Positions 47,487-56,574 of a DNA stretch of 64,000 nucleotides are shown piece after piece. A program made the translations under genes and the position numbers. The notes beneath the pieces are model-generated. The model was not told where the DNA came from, ran no database searches, and saw only the letters and a list, made by a program, of their open reading frames with translations. Position 1 is the first letter of the stretch; each line of letters begins with the position of its first letter. This DNA is from Lactococcus allomyrinae (GTDB taxonomy: Bacteria > Bacillota > Bacilli > Lactobacillales > Streptococcaceae), in contig NZ_CP032627.1 in the NCBI RefSeq assembly GCF_003627095.1, forward strand, positions 2,108,001 through 2,172,000, read 5' to 3'.

Positions 47487-49559
47487 ATGAATAACAACAA
47501 GCAACCAAAACAAGGAAATTTTGTAAAAAATATCTTCATGTGGGTCATGTTAGCTATTATCGTTGTTGTCGGGTTCAATTTCTTTTTCAGTAATAACCAT
47601 TCAAACGTAGATAAAATCAGCTATTCACAATTAATGACTAAGCTCGATGATGGCAAGATTAAGACAATCACAATGCAGCCATCTGATAGTTTGATAACTG
47701 TTACAGGGGAATATAAAGAGCCAGTAAAAGTTGACAATGCGGGGAGCTTCCCACTTTTAGGAAATTCAACAACTGAAGTTAAGGAATTTCAAGCATATAT
47801 TATCCCAACAGATAGTATAGTTAAAGATATGCAAAACGTTGCATCAGATAATGATGTAAAAATCAGTGTTATCCAAGCTTCATCAAGTGGTATGTGGATT
47901 CAAATCCTTTCATACATTATCCCTATGCTCCTTTTCGTGGGTGTTTTCTGGTTGATGATGGGTGGAATGGGTTCCCGTGGTGGCGGTGGCGCAGGCAATC
48001 CGATGTCATTTGGGAAATCTCGTGCCAAACAGCAAGATGGTAAGACATCAAAAGTTCGTTTTGCTGACGTTGCAGGTTCAGAAGAAGAAAAACAAGAGCT
48101 TGTTGAAGTCGTAGACTTCCTCAAAAATCCTAAGAAATATCATGATTTAGGCGCTCGTATTCCTGCTGGTGTACTTCTTGAAGGTCCTCCAGGTACAGGT
48201 AAAACTTTGCTTGCTAAGGCAGTTGCCGGTGAAGCAGGAGTTCCTTTTTACAGTATCTCGGGTTCTGATTTCGTAGAAATGTTTGTCGGTGTTGGTGCCT
48301 CACGTGTACGTGATCTTTTCGAAAACGCTAAGAAAACCTCTCCATCAATTATCTTCATTGATGAAATTGATGCTGTTGGACGTCAACGTGGCGCAGGTCT
48401 TGGTGGTGGTAACGATGAGCGTGAGCAAACTTTGAATCAACTCCTTGTAGAGATGGATGGTTTCCAAGATAATGCCAACTCTGTTATCGTTATCGCAGCT
48501 ACTAACCGTTCTGATGTACTTGACCCAGCATTGTTGCGTCCAGGACGTTTTGACCGTAAGGTTCTTGTTGGTGCTCCAGATGTTAAGGGCCGTGAAGCTG
48601 TACTTCGTGTCCATGCTAAAAATAAACCACTTGATTCAAGTGTTGACCTCAAAGTTATTGCTCAACAAACTCCAGGTTTCGTTGGTGCTGACCTTGAAAA
48701 TGTCCTAAATGAAGCAGCTCTTGTCGCTGCTCGCCGTAATAAGAGAGTTATTGATGCATCTGACATTGATGAAGCTCAAGACCGAGTTATTGCAGGTCCA
48801 GCGAAGAAAGACAAGAAGATTTCAGAGCATGAACGTGAAACAGTGGCTTACCATGAAGCAGGTCATACCATTGTTGGACTTGTTCTTTCAAATGCTAATA
48901 CAGTCCATAAAGTTACAATTGTTCCACGTGGTCGTGCTGGTGGATATATGATTGCTCTTCCAAAAGAAGACCAGTTCCTCTTGTCTAAGGAAGATATGAA
49001 AGAAAATCTTGCAGGACTTATGGGTGGTCGCGCAGCTGAGCAAATTATCTATAACCAAATTACTACCGGAGCTTCTAATGACTTTGAACAAGCTACACGT
49101 ATTGCTCGTGGAATGGTTACTCAGTATGGAATGTCTGAAAGACTTGGTACAGTTAGTTATGAAGGTGACCATGCAGTGTTCATTGGACGTGACTATGGTC
49201 AAACAAAAACTTACTCCGAAGCAACAGCAATTGCTATTGATGAAGAAATTCGTGCAATTACGAAAGAAGCTTATGATAAAGCAGTTGAAGTCATTCAAGC
49301 ACATCGTGAACAACATAAAGCAATTGCGATGGCATTGCTTAAATATGAAACACTTAATGCTAAGCAAATTCTTTCACTTTTCAACACAGGTAAAATGCCT
49401 GAAGGTGAAGGAGTCGAAGAAAGTAGTATTGAGCCAAAATCATTTGATGAAATTTTATCAGCAAAAAATGATTTCTCAAATATTAATATTTATAGTGGTG
49501 ATGAAACCTCAAGTTCTGAACCAGAAAATAAAAAATCAGAGAATGAAACAGCCGAATAA
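47487..49559 (+). CDS. ftsH: ATP-dependent zinc metalloprotease FtsH
   Basis: A membrane-bound AAA+ protease that degrades misfolded membrane and regulatory proteins. 690 residues: two membrane segments (about 15-35 and 135-155) flanking an extracytoplasmic domain, Walker A GPPGTGKT near 233, Walker [12 protein letters not shown], and the zinc motif HEAGH near 456. AAGGAA precedes the ATG. Upstream (47337-47486) a single TTTGACC heptamer hints at, but does not prove, CtsR control. The stop codon lies in the loop of the terminator at 49546-49570. Confidence 0.98.
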   Translation: MNNNKQPKQGNFVKNIFMWVMLAIIVVVGFNFFFSNNHSNVDKISYSQLMTKLDDGKIKTITMQPSDSLITVTGEYKEPVKVDNAGSFPLLGNSTTEVKEFQAYIIPTDSIVKDMQNVASDNDVKISVIQASSSGMWIQILSYIIPMLLFVGVFWLMMGGMGSRGGGGAGNPMSFGKSRAKQQDGKTSKVRFADVAGSEEEKQELVEVVDFLKNPKKYHDLGARIPAGVLLEGPPGTGKTLLAKAVAGEAGVPFYSISGSDFVEMFVGVGASRVRDLFENAKKTSPSIIFIDEIDAVGRQRGAGLGGGNDEREQTLNQLLVEMDGFQDNANSVIVIAATNRSDVLDPALLRPGRFDRKVLVGAPDVKGREAVLRVHAKNKPLDSSVDLKVIAQQTPGFVGADLENVLNEAALVAARRNKRVIDASDIDEAQDRVIAGPAKKDKKISEHERETVAYHEAGHTIVGLVLSNANTVHKVTIVPRGRAGGYMIALPKEDQFLLSKEDMKENLAGLMGGRAAEQIIYNQITTGASNDFEQATRIARGMVTQYGMSERLGTVSYEGDHAVFIGRDYGQTKTYSEATAIAIDEEIRAITKEAYDKAVEVIQAHREQHKAIAMALLKYETLNAKQILSLFNTGKMPEGEGVEESSIEPKSFDEILSAKNDFSNINIYSGDETSSSEPENKKSENETAE

Positions 49560-49570
49560 GGCTGTTTTTT
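49546..49570 (+). terminator. ftsH terminator overlapping its stop codon
   Basis: AAACAGCC and GGCTGTTT pair around GAATAA, followed by a T-run. The ftsH TAA is in the loop. Confidence 0.85.
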
Positions 49571-49587
49571 TCTGCTTGAGTTTATTC

Positions 49588-49615
49588 TTGACAAAAAATA
49601 TAAATCTGATATAAT
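49588..49615 (+). promoter_or_regulatory. Stable-RNA promoter P1
   Basis: TTGACA (49588-49593), 16 nt, TATAAT (49610-49615). It shares the block TTTATTCTTGACAAAAAATA with P2, and TAGTTGTCG after the -10 with the rRNA promoters. Confidence 0.75.
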
Positions 49616-49694
49616 TAAATAGTTGTCGTTTGAAGCGATAGCTTTCTAAAAGGCACTATTCATAGTATTTTCAAAAGAATAACATAGTTTATTC

Positions 49695-49722
49695 TTGACA
49701 AAAAATATAAATAGTGTATAAT
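49695..49722 (+). promoter_or_regulatory. Stable-RNA promoter P2
   Basis: TTGACA (49695-49700), 16 nt, TATAAT (49717-49722), about 35 nt before tRNA-Glu. The duplicated upstream block makes P1/P2 a tandem pair like rRNA operon promoters. Confidence 0.8.
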
Positions 49723-49757
49723 GGAAAAGTACTGTTTGAGGCAGGACAACAACGTAT

Positions 49758-49829
49758 GGTCCGTTGGTCAAGGGGTTAAGACACCGCCTTTTCACGGCGG
49801 TAACACGGGTTCGAATCCCGTACGGACTA
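49758..49829 (+). tRNA. tRNA-Glu (TTC)
   Basis: 72 nt, anticodon TTC, D-loop AAGGGGTTAAG. First gene of the stable-RNA cluster after ftsH. Confidence 0.96.
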
Positions 49830-49834
49830 TATTT

Positions 49835-49924
49835 GGAGGATTACCCAAGTCCGGCTGAAGGGAACGGTCTTGAAAACCGTCAGGCGTGTAAAAGCGTGCG
49901 TGGGTTCGAATCCCACATCCTCCT
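49835..49924 (+). tRNA. tRNA-Ser (TGA)
   Basis: A 90-nt class II tRNA with a long variable arm and anticodon TGA in loop CTTGAAA. The discriminator base reads as T rather than the G usual in bacterial tRNA-Ser. Confidence 0.95.
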
Positions 49925-49935
49925 TTTTATATTAT

Positions 49936-50009
<74 letters not shown>

Positions 50010-50017
50010 TTTATTAG

Positions 50018-50090
50018 GGCTCGGTAGCTCAGTTGGTAGAGCAATGGATTGAAGCTCCATGTGTCGGCGGTTCGATTCCGTCTCGCGCCA
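50018..50090 (+). tRNA. tRNA-Phe (GAA)
   Basis: Anticodon GAA in loop TTGAAGC. The acceptor GGCTCGG against TCGCGCC leaves one mismatch (T4 opposite C69). Confidence 0.93.
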
Positions 50091-50102
50091 TTTCTTTAAT
50101 TA

Positions 50103-50173
50103 GCGGATGTAGTTTAATGGTAGAACCCCAGCCTTCCAAGCTGGCTACGCGAGTTCGATTCTCGTCATCCGCT
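50103..50173 (+). tRNA. tRNA-Gly (TCC)
   Basis: 71 nt, anticodon stem CCAGC/GCTGG, loop CTTCCAA, anticodon TCC. Confidence 0.95.
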
Positions 50174-50187
50174 TAAATAAATATTTT

Positions 50188-50261
50188 GGGAGTTTAGCTC
50201 AGTTGGTTAGAGCACTGTGTTGATAACGCAGGGGTCCCAGGTTCGAATCCTGGAATTCCCA
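50188..50261 (+). tRNA. tRNA-Ile (GAT)
   Basis: Anticodon GAT in loop TTGATAA; the acceptor pairs with one G-T wobble. It directly precedes the divergent 5S gene. Confidence 0.94.
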
Positions 50262-50264
50262 TAT

Positions 50265-50378
50265 TTGGTATCTATTGCATAGGAGATATACCTGTTCCCA
50301 TGTCGAACACAGAAGTCAAGTCCTATTGCGCTGGAAGTACTTGGAGGTTGCCTCCTGGGAGATATAGACGATGCCAAG
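50265..50378 (+). rRNA. Divergent orphan 5S rRNA
   Basis: The 114-nt sequence keeps the 5S core (CCTGTTCCCATGTCGAACAC, GGAAGTACTTGGAGG, TGGGAGATA) but differs at many positions from the two identical operon 5S genes. Helices are maintained: TTGGTATC pairs with GATGCCAA (helix I), ATAGGA with TCCTAT where the others have GATGGA/TCCATC, and GGAGG with CCTCC. No 16S or 23S gene is nearby; it sits among tRNAs. Confidence 0.88.
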
Positions 50379-50384
50379 TTGTAT

Positions 50385-50458
50385 TGCGGATTAGCTCAGT
50401 TGGTAGTAGCGCATGACTGTTAATCATGATGTCGTCAGTTCGAGTCTGACATCCGCAG
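50385..50458 (+). tRNA. tRNA-Asn (GTT)
   Basis: Anticodon GTT in loop CTGTTAA; same sequence as the copy at 18424-18497. Last gene of the cluster. Confidence 0.95.
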
Positions 50459-50463
50459 TATGT

Positions 50464-50489
50464 AAATCGCTTGAGGGCGATTTTTTTTG
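50464..50489 (+). terminator. Terminator of the tRNA-5S cluster
   Basis: AAATCGC and GCGATTT pair around TTGAGG with a T-run following. Confidence 0.85.
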
Positions 50490-50507
50490 TTAGTTAAAAG
50501 ATTAACA

Positions 50508-50543
50508 AAAAATCTTGGCACATAAAAACGTGTCAAGATTTTT
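50508..50543. terminator. Second strong hairpin before mtlA
   Basis: A 14-bp stem, AAAAATCTTGGCAC with GTGTCAAGATTTTT (one G-T pair), loop of 8 nt, ending in T-rich sequence just before the mtlA -35 box. It probably blocks residual read-through into mtlA. Confidence 0.75.
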
Positions 50544-50544
50544 A

Positions 50545-50573
50545 TTTACAGAAAAAATGTAAACGTGTACAAT
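50545..50573 (+). promoter_or_regulatory. mtlA promoter with cre site
   Basis: TTTACA (50545-50550), 17 nt, TACAAT (50568-50573). TGTAAACGTGTACA (50558-50571) fits the catabolite-responsive element at all but about one position and overlaps the -10, suggesting CcpA repression. The mtlD promoter has the same design. Confidence 0.75.
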
Positions 50574-50606
50574 TGTTGTTGTACGAAATATACAAAGGAG
50601 ATAAAC

Positions 50607-52424
50607 ATGACTGAAAAAGTTAGTTTGAAAGTAAAAGTCCAACGTTTTGGTACTTTCTTATCAATGATGGTTATGCCTAATATCCCAGCATTAATTGCTT
50701 GGGGATTTATTACCTCATTGTTTTTGACACCTGGTGGATGGATTGTTGCGATTTGGCCACATTCTGTAGGATTTACGAAAGAAATTTCAAATGTTATTGG
50801 CCCAATGTTGGGTTATATGATTCCTCTACTTATCGCTTATACTGGTGGTAAAAATGTTTACGGTAGTGAACGCGGAGGTGTTGTAGGTGCTATTGGTGCA
50901 ATGGGATGTTTTGTTGCAGCAGAAGTTGGACCTGGAATTCCTATGATTTTAGGAGCTATGGTTGTAGGGCCTCTTGGTGGATGGTTACAAAAGAAATTTG
51001 ACAATTGGGTACAACCTCATATTAAAACAGGTTTGGAAATGTTAGTTAATAACTTTTCTGCTGGTTTTATGGGATTATTTCTTGCAATTATTTCTTATAA
51101 AGTAGTTGAACCATTCGTTGATTTCTTTACAAATATTGCTCATGATGGTGTGCAAGCATTGATTAATGCCCACTTGATTCCATTGGCTAATTTATTTATT
51201 GAGCCAGCTAAAATCTTATTCCTTAATAATGCTATTAATCATGGTATTTTAACACCGCTTGGTCTTGATCAAGCAAAGACTGCAGGTAAATCAATTCTTT
51301 TCCTTTTGGAAGCTAATCCTGGTCCTGGGCTTGGTATTTTGATTGCTTTCTGGTTATTCGGTAAAGGTACTGCGAAGGCGACAGCTCCTGGTGCTATCAT
51401 TATTCAATTTATTGGTGGTATCCATGAAATTTATTTCCCATATGTTATGATGAAACCTGCACTGTTCCTTGCTGTTATGGCTGGTGGTGTATCTGGTACA
51501 TTTATGAACAATATTTTGAACACGGGTCTTGTGGCTCCAGCTGCGCCTGGTTCGATTATTGCTATTTTTGCACAAGGTTCCTCTCCTGCTGCAGGTGGTA
51601 TCATGAACTTTGTCAAAATTTTGATTGCTGTTCTTGTAGCTGCTGCGGTATCTTTCATTGTAGCTGCTATAATTTTAAGACGTGACAAGTCTATGGTTGA
51701 TGATACAGCATTTGCTGAAGCTCAGGCTGGTGTAGCTGCTGATAAAGCCGTTTCTAAAGGTCAATCTAATTCTGCTACAACAAGTGACTTCTCTGCTGTA
51801 AAACATATTATTTTTGCTTGTGATGCTGGGATGGGCTCATCTGCGATGGGGGCTTCTATCTTGCGTAATAAAGCTAAAAAAGCAGGATTGACTCAAGATG
51901 TGACGAACGTTGCTATTGCAAACCTTAAAGCTGGCTCTGACACGATTGTTGTTACTCAGGAAGAGTTGGCTCCCCGGGCTGCTACAATGGCTCCAGAAGC
52001 GATTCGTTATTCTGTTGCTAATTTCTTAAATTCACCTAAGTATGATGAAATTATCAATACATTAACAGGTGCTGACGAAATTGTTGTGACTCCTGTTAGT
52101 GTTGAAACTTCGAATGCTGATGAAATTGATCTAAATCAAATTGATGAAGTGGTTTTTGCTCATGATAGTGTGCATACAGGATCTAGTACTATGGGTAAAG
52201 AAACAATTCAAGCGATTTTCCGTAATCATGGTGTAAAAATTCCAGTGTCAGATGTTGAGTTTATTGGTCTTGGAGCTTTTAATGCTTCAAATATCATGAT
52301 TGTAACGACTCAAGAATTTACAGACACAGCAAAATCAAAAGCACCAAATGCGCAACATCTTTCAGTAGAAAGTCTGATTACAACACCTGAATATTTGAAC
52401 ATGGTTAAACGAATGAATAAATGA
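50607..52424 (+). CDS. mtlA: Mannitol PTS enzyme IICB
   Basis: The membrane transporter that phosphorylates mannitol on entry, 605 residues. The IIC domain (about 1-370, many membrane segments, with GGIHEIYFPYVMMKP) is followed by a IIB domain whose phosphocysteine is in FACDAGMGSSAMG. A second, IIB-like repeat (about 510-605) has FAHDSVHTGSSTMG, where His replaces Ala/Cys positions and no cysteine is present. The start at 50607 (MTEKVSLK) has AAAGGAG upstream; an earlier in-frame codon at 50565 lies in the promoter. Confidence 0.96.
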   Translation: MTEKVSLKVKVQRFGTFLSMMVMPNIPALIAWGFITSLFLTPGGWIVAIWPHSVGFTKEISNVIGPMLGYMIPLLIAYTGGKNVYGSERGGVVGAIGAMGCFVAAEVGPGIPMILGAMVVGPLGGWLQKKFDNWVQPHIKTGLEMLVNNFSAGFMGLFLAIISYKVVEPFVDFFTNIAHDGVQALINAHLIPLANLFIEPAKILFLNNAINHGILTPLGLDQAKTAGKSILFLLEANPGPGLGILIAFWLFGKGTAKATAPGAIIIQFIGGIHEIYFPYVMMKPALFLAVMAGGVSGTFMNNILNTGLVAPAAPGSIIAIFAQGSSPAAGGIMNFVKILIAVLVAAAVSFIVAAIILRRDKSMVDDTAFAEAQAGVAADKAVSKGQSNSATTSDFSAVKHIIFACDAGMGSSAMGASILRNKAKKAGLTQDVTNVAIANLKAGSDTIVVTQEELAPRAATMAPEAIRYSVANFLNSPKYDEIINTLTGADEIVVTPVSVETSNADEIDLNQIDEVVFAHDSVHTGSSTMGKETIQAIFRNHGVKIPVSDVEFIGLGAFNASNIMIVTTQEFTDTAKSKAPNAQHLSVESLITTPEYLNMVKRMNK

Positions 52425-52436
52425 ATCATTAAAAAG

Positions 52437-52462
52437 TGTCGTCAGTACTGACAGGTTTTTAT
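52437..52462 (+). terminator. mtlA-mtlR hairpin from the iterated repeat
   Basis: CGTCAGTACTGACAGG followed by TTTTTATT. A shorter stem than the fusA copy; it may give partial termination before mtlR. Confidence 0.6.
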
Positions 52463-52524
52463 TAGGAGAAATCGCTCTTGGAAATGATAAAATAGAATAA
52501 ATATAATGGGGAAGGAGCGCTGTC

Positions 52525-54459
52525 ATGCTTATTACAAGTCGTGAGCAAAAATTAATTCATGAATTTTTAAAAAGTGGAACACTCACGATTTCCGAGATGC
52601 TAGAGCTAACGGGAACAAGTCGAAGAACACTTTATCGTGATTTAGATAAGCTGCAGCAATCCTTACCTCAAGGGGTCAATTTACGGACTTCTGATGATGG
52701 GTATTTACTGACAGGAAATTTGAAGTTACTGACAGAGGCGCGTGAATTAGTCGAATATTCGTCAGTAGAGCGTCTTCATGGTGAGTTGATGTTACTGATT
52801 GAGGATAGGGCCTCAATCGCCTCCATAACGGAGAGTTTTGGTGTAAGTCAGCCAACGGCAACAAGTGATTTACGTCAGATTGAGCAAACTTTGCTTGAAA
52901 ATGAGCTGGTACTAGAACGTGAGCAAGGTCTGAGAATTAAAGGACGTGAGGAAAATATTCGGTCGGTACTAGTTGCAAGTATCTACAACTCATGTTCAAT
53001 TCATGATGCAATTTCTGGCAATTTTGCTGAGAATAAGGTTTTAGCTTTCTTGGATTTAGAAAAATTTAGTCAAGCACAGACGGCTTTTGAAGCAATGGAT
53101 TTACAAGAGTCAATGACAGATAAAGTTCGTGTACTGATGCAATTTTTTTTGACAGCAGTATTGTTAAGACTGGATAAGCAACGATTTGTTGATACTTCTA
53201 GCATTAGACGCCCAAGTAAACGTTCTCTTAACTTTGTAAACCAATTATTGACTAAACTATCTGTAAACAACTTTACAATTGCTGAAATTATTTATTTGGC
53301 AGCGGTCTATGATGTACTCTATTTTGGTTTTGGACGTGAAATTCTCTTCATGGAGAAGTTTGATACTGATTTTTCTTATAAAATCAGGCAGCTTATCGAG
53401 CAAGTTTCACAGCAGCTTGAAATCGAGTTTAGCAAGGATGATCGATTATATGGCCTGCTATATGCACATTTGAAAGAATCTGATGTATTGCCTACGCTTT
53501 TCTCAGAAAAACAAAATGATTTCGTTAAAAAGATTGGATCTGATAATGAGAAAATTTTTCAAGTGGTGCAAACGGCACTAACACAAGTTTTTGCCAAACG
53601 TTTCTCTGAAATGGAATTTGCGTTTGTGACCCTACATTTTGTTGCGACTTTGGAGCGAAGTGACCTTGTTTTACCACTTAGAGCTGCACTTGTAAGTAGT
53701 CGAGGGCGTATTTCTTGTGAATTTCTAATGAGTAGTTTGAGAAAAAACTTTCCATTTTTAAAGAAAATTGACTTGATTCAAAGTTCAACAAAGTTTGATA
53801 AAAATCTGTATGATGTCATTTTCACAACGGAAAAAGAGCTCGATTATATTTATGTCAGTCGAACTTTAGAACAAAAAAATTTAGATGATATCCGACATCA
53901 ATTGCGCACAATTCAGCAAAGTACAAGAGCTGTCAGTACTGACGAAAGTCAAAAGAACTTTATCAATCTCAACCAAATGTTTAGTACAGGGCAAGCTATA
54001 CTGACAGATTTCAAAGTGACTCATATCACAAATCTGTCAGTACTGACAGATGTTGTCAATAAAGTTGTCAGCACTGTAAACGAAGATAATCATAAAGAAC
54101 TTGCAAAGTTACTAGAAAAAAGATTTGAAGAAACACATTTGGCAATTCCAGATACAAAAATGGCGTTACTTCACGGTGTTCACCCATCAGTCGCTGCTCC
54201 TTTATTTAGAATTTTTGACTTGAGTCAAGAAGTTGAAGTCATTGCAATGAATCGACAACCACTCAAGGTTAAGCGTATATTACTTCTACTTGCTCCACCA
54301 GAAGTGCCAGATTATGTTGCCTATCTTTTGGGAAAGATTTCAAGTTCAATCATTGAAAATAAACTTTACACAACAATCTATGACTCAGGAAATTATGCTA
54401 TTGTTAGTGAGCTTTTAAGACAGATTATCACAGAATCAATAAGAAAATATGGAGAATAG
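52525..54459 (+). CDS. mtlR: Mannitol operon activator MtlR (PRD regulator)
   Basis: A 644-residue PTS-controlled transcription activator: N-terminal HTH (LTISEMLELTGTSRRTLYRDL), a second winged helix, two PRD domains (about 180-400), a IIB(Gat)-like domain and a C-terminal IIA(Mtl)-like domain with PDTKMALLHGVHPS. The IIB-like loop reads SSRGRISC, so the usual phosphocysteine position is altered. AAGGAG precedes the ATG. It lies between mtlA and mtlF as in L. lactis. One exact repeat copy (54034-54049) encodes LSVLTD and another (53930) AVSTDE. Confidence 0.94.
   Translation: MLITSREQKLIHEFLKSGTLTISEMLELTGTSRRTLYRDLDKLQQSLPQGVNLRTSDDGYLLTGNLKLLTEARELVEYSSVERLHGELMLLIEDRASIASITESFGVSQPTATSDLRQIEQTLLENELVLEREQGLRIKGREENIRSVLVASIYNSCSIHDAISGNFAENKVLAFLDLEKFSQAQTAFEAMDLQESMTDKVRVLMQFFLTAVLLRLDKQRFVDTSSIRRPSKRSLNFVNQLLTKLSVNNFTIAEIIYLAAVYDVLYFGFGREILFMEKFDTDFSYKIRQLIEQVSQQLEIEFSKDDRLYGLLYAHLKESDVLPTLFSEKQNDFVKKIGSDNEKIFQVVQTALTQVFAKRFSEMEFAFVTLHFVATLERSDLVLPLRAALVSSRGRISCEFLMSSLRKNFPFLKKIDLIQSSTKFDKNLYDVIFTTEKELDYIYVSRTLEQKNLDDIRHQLRTIQQSTRAVSTDESQKNFINLNQMFSTGQAILTDFKVTHITNLSVLTDVVNKVVSTVNEDNHKELAKLLEKRFEETHLAIPDTKMALLHGVHPSVAAPLFRIFDLSQEVEVIAMNRQPLKVKRILLLLAPPEVPDYVAYLLGKISSSIIENKLYTTIYDSGNYAIVSELLRQIITESIRKYGE
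54034..54049. repeat. Exact CTGTCAGTACTGACAG inside mtlR
   Basis: A perfect 16-bp palindrome in the linker near the IIA-like domain, read as LSVLTD. A near copy is at 53930-53945 and a single half-site at 54001. Confidence 0.95.
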
Positions 54460-54460
54460 G

Positions 54461-54476
54461 TTTACACTAGTGTAAA
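54461..54476. promoter_or_regulatory. Palindrome TTTACACTAGTGTAAA after mtlR
   Basis: A perfect 16-bp palindrome directly after the mtlR stop. It could be an operator or part of a promoter for mtlF; a CTTAGCT/AGCTAAG hairpin follows at about 54520-54543. Role not established. Confidence 0.5.
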
Positions 54477-54567
54477 CTTTTAGTAAACTTTATAAATGAA
54501 GAAAGGAAGATAAATTCTTTCCTTAGCTTCTTTCATAGCTAAGAAGAAGATTTACACACTAAAAAAA

Positions 54568-54999
54568 ATGGAAATTCAAAAAAATCTGATTAAACTTAAT
54601 CAAAATTTTGCAACGAAAGAAGAAGCCATAGAATTTTGTGGTGATTTACTTGTAGCAGGAGGTCATGTCACACCTGACTATATTCCCGCAATGCTCAAAA
54701 GAAATGAAGAGTTATCTGTTTACATGGGAAACTTTATTGCAATCCCTCATGGTACAGATGAAGCTAAAAAAGAAGTGCTTAAAACAGGGATTTCAATTGT
54801 TCAAGTTCCACGTGGTGTAAACTTTGGTACAGAAGAAGAACCAAAAGTAGCTACAGTGCTTTTTGGAATTGCTGGTGTAGGCAATGAGCATCTCGATTTA
54901 ATTCAAAAAATTTCAATTTTTTGTGCGGATGTTGATAATGTTGTAAAGCTAGCAGATGCACAAACAGTTGAGGAAGTTGTCAGTTATTTCGCTGATTAA
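54568..54999 (+). CDS. mtlF: Mannitol PTS enzyme IIA
   Basis: A 143-residue IIA(Mtl) protein that passes phosphate from HPr to MtlA; the phosphohistidine lies in [10 protein letters not shown]. No good Shine-Dalgarno directly precedes the ATG; a GAAGAAG stretch after a hairpin lies about 20 nt upstream. It ends at the terminator at 55115-55147, leaving mtlD on its own promoter. Confidence 0.96.
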   Translation: MEIQKNLIKLNQNFATKEEAIEFCGDLLVAGGHVTPDYIPAMLKRNEELSVYMGNFIAIPHGTDEAKKEVLKTGISIVQVPRGVNFGTEEEPKVATVLFGIAGVGNEHLDLIQKISIFCADVDNVVKLADAQTVEEVVSYFAD

Positions 55000-55114
55000 C
55001 ACATACTAATCCCACTTGCTCTATTTTCACAACTATAGTATTAAGTCACAATGCAAATGGCTAAATCCACAAGGAAAGATGGCTATAGTCCAGCAAATAT
55101 AAGAATAAATTTAA

Positions 55115-55147
55115 AAATATGACACATTGAACTGTGCCATATTTTTT
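55115..55147 (+). terminator. mtlF terminator
   Basis: AAATATGACACA pairs with TGTGCCATATTT (one G-T type mismatch) and is followed by T-rich sequence. Confidence 0.8.
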
Positions 55148-55148
55148 A

Positions 55149-55177
55149 TTTACACTGAAAATGTAAAAGCTTACAAT
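55149..55177 (+). promoter_or_regulatory. mtlD promoter with cre site
   Basis: TTTACA (55149-55154), 17 nt, TACAAT (55172-55177), with TGTAAAAGCTTACA (55162-55175), a symmetric cre-like site, over the spacer and -10. This repeats the mtlA arrangement. Confidence 0.75.
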
Positions 55178-55310
55178 TGGAAATATAGAGTATCTATAAA
55201 TTTATTGAAACCTTATCTAGTAATCGAATCAGCTGTAGTTTATCTTTGCGGTTTAATACATTACGGCTTTGGATATATTTAGTTTCATACTTTAAGGAGA
55301 ATAAGAGAAC

Positions 55311-56465
55311 ATGAAAAAAGCAGTACATTTTGGTGCAGGAAATATTGGTCGTGGATTTATCGGAGAAATTCTTAGTCAAAATGGTTTTGAAATTGCCTTT
55401 GTCGACGTGAATGCAACAATTATTGATGAATTGAACGCTCGTCATGAATACACGATTGAGTTGGCCAACGAAGCGCATACAACCATTGAAATTTCTGGTG
55501 TGAGTGGGATTAATAATGGACAAAACCCTGAGGCAGTTATTGCTGCAATTGCAGAAGCTGATGTTGTGACAACAGCAATCGGTCCAAATATTTTGCCCTT
55601 TATTGCTGAACTTTGTGCAAAGGGAATTCAAACACGGCGTATCAATGGAGTTAAAAAATCACTTGATTTTATTGCCTGTGAAAATATGATTGGTGGATCA
55701 GAGTTTTTACTTGAAAAAGTGACACCGTTTTTGACTGATGAAGATAAAGCATATATGGATGAGTTTATTGGATTTCCTAATGCTGCGGTTGACCGTATTG
55801 TCCCCAATCAAAAACACGATGATGCACTTTATGTTGTGGTTGAGCCATTCCATGAGTGGGTCATTGATGAAAGTCAGTTGAAAAATACAAGCTTTAAACT
55901 CGAAGGGGTGCATTATGCCAATGCTCTCGAACCTTTCATTGAACGTAAACTTTTCTCTGTAAACTCAGGGCATGCGACGGTTGCTTATAACGGAGCTTAT
56001 TATGGCTATAAAACGATTCTTGAGGCTTTACAGCATGAAGAAGTGCTGAATGCTTTGAAAGCTGTTCAAGCGGAAACTCGCGCACTTCTCCTTGCCAAAT
56101 GGGATTTTAAAGAAGAAGACCTTGTGAAATATCATGAAACGATTATTTCTCGTTTTGGAAATACACAAATTATTGACGAAGTAACTCGTGTTGGACGGAC
56201 ACCGATTCGTAAGTTGGGTTATGATGAACGCTTCATTCGTCCAATCCGCGAACTCAAAAATCGAGGACTCAGTTATGCTGCCCATTTAGATGTTGTAGGT
56301 AAAATCTTTGCTTATACTGATGATGGTGATAGTCAAGCAGTAGAGTTGCAATCTATGCTTAAAGTTTCTGATTTAGAAGAAGTTATAAAAAAAGTAACGG
56401 ATTTGACGGATGAAAAGCTTATTGCTGAGATTGAAACAGTAGTTAAAAAATACGCTAAATCATAA
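55311..56465 (+). CDS. mtlD: Mannitol-1-phosphate 5-dehydrogenase
   Basis: Oxidises mannitol-1-phosphate to fructose-6-phosphate with NAD. 384 residues, with the N-terminal NAD-binding [14 protein letters not shown] and the catalytic-region [14 protein letters not shown] and [10 protein letters not shown] segments. AAGGAG upstream of the ATG. It has its own cre-bearing promoter and ends at the hairpin at 56481-56507. Confidence 0.97.
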   Translation: MKKAVHFGAGNIGRGFIGEILSQNGFEIAFVDVNATIIDELNARHEYTIELANEAHTTIEISGVSGINNGQNPEAVIAAIAEADVVTTAIGPNILPFIAELCAKGIQTRRINGVKKSLDFIACENMIGGSEFLLEKVTPFLTDEDKAYMDEFIGFPNAAVDRIVPNQKHDDALYVVVEPFHEWVIDESQLKNTSFKLEGVHYANALEPFIERKLFSVNSGHATVAYNGAYYGYKTILEALQHEEVLNALKAVQAETRALLLAKWDFKEEDLVKYHETIISRFGNTQIIDEVTRVGRTPIRKLGYDERFIRPIRELKNRGLSYAAHLDVVGKIFAYTDDGDSQAVELQSMLKVSDLEEVIKKVTDLTDEKLIAEIETVVKKYAKS

Positions 56466-56480
56466 AATTACTCAAATTTT

Positions 56481-56507
56481 CCCTCATGTTGATTGAGGGA
56501 TTTTTGT
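56481..56507 (+). terminator. mtlD terminator
   Basis: CCCTCA and TGAGGG pair around TGTTGAT, followed by ATTTTTGTTTTTG. Confidence 0.85.
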
Positions 56508-56539
56508 TTTTGTAAGCTATAGAAGTTAACCGTTTCCAC

Positions 56540-56568
56540 TTGAAAAATTTAGGTGAAAATGATAATAT
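56540..56568 (+). promoter_or_regulatory. Promoter of the candidate 6S RNA
   Basis: TTGAAA (56540-56545), 17 nt, TAATAT (56563-56568); the start would be near 56575. Confidence 0.7.
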
Positions 56569-56574
56569 AGAAAC

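Larger units (their letters stand above)
55000..55310. other. mtlF-mtlD intergenic region
   Basis: 311 nt without a convincing gene. It holds the mtlF terminator, the mtlD promoter with cre site and a leader of about 125 nt. A 21-codon ORF starting MAKSTRKDGYS (55058) has no ribosome-binding site and is not called. Confidence 0.7.

Noticed and set aside
49009-49614. 201-codon plus-strand ORF
   Set aside because: It is an out-of-frame shadow of the ftsH 3' end, rich in Lys/Leu/Gln, with no start signal.
55058-55123. 21-codon ORF between mtlF and mtlD
   Set aside because: No ribosome-binding site, and its end lies inside the mtlF terminator.
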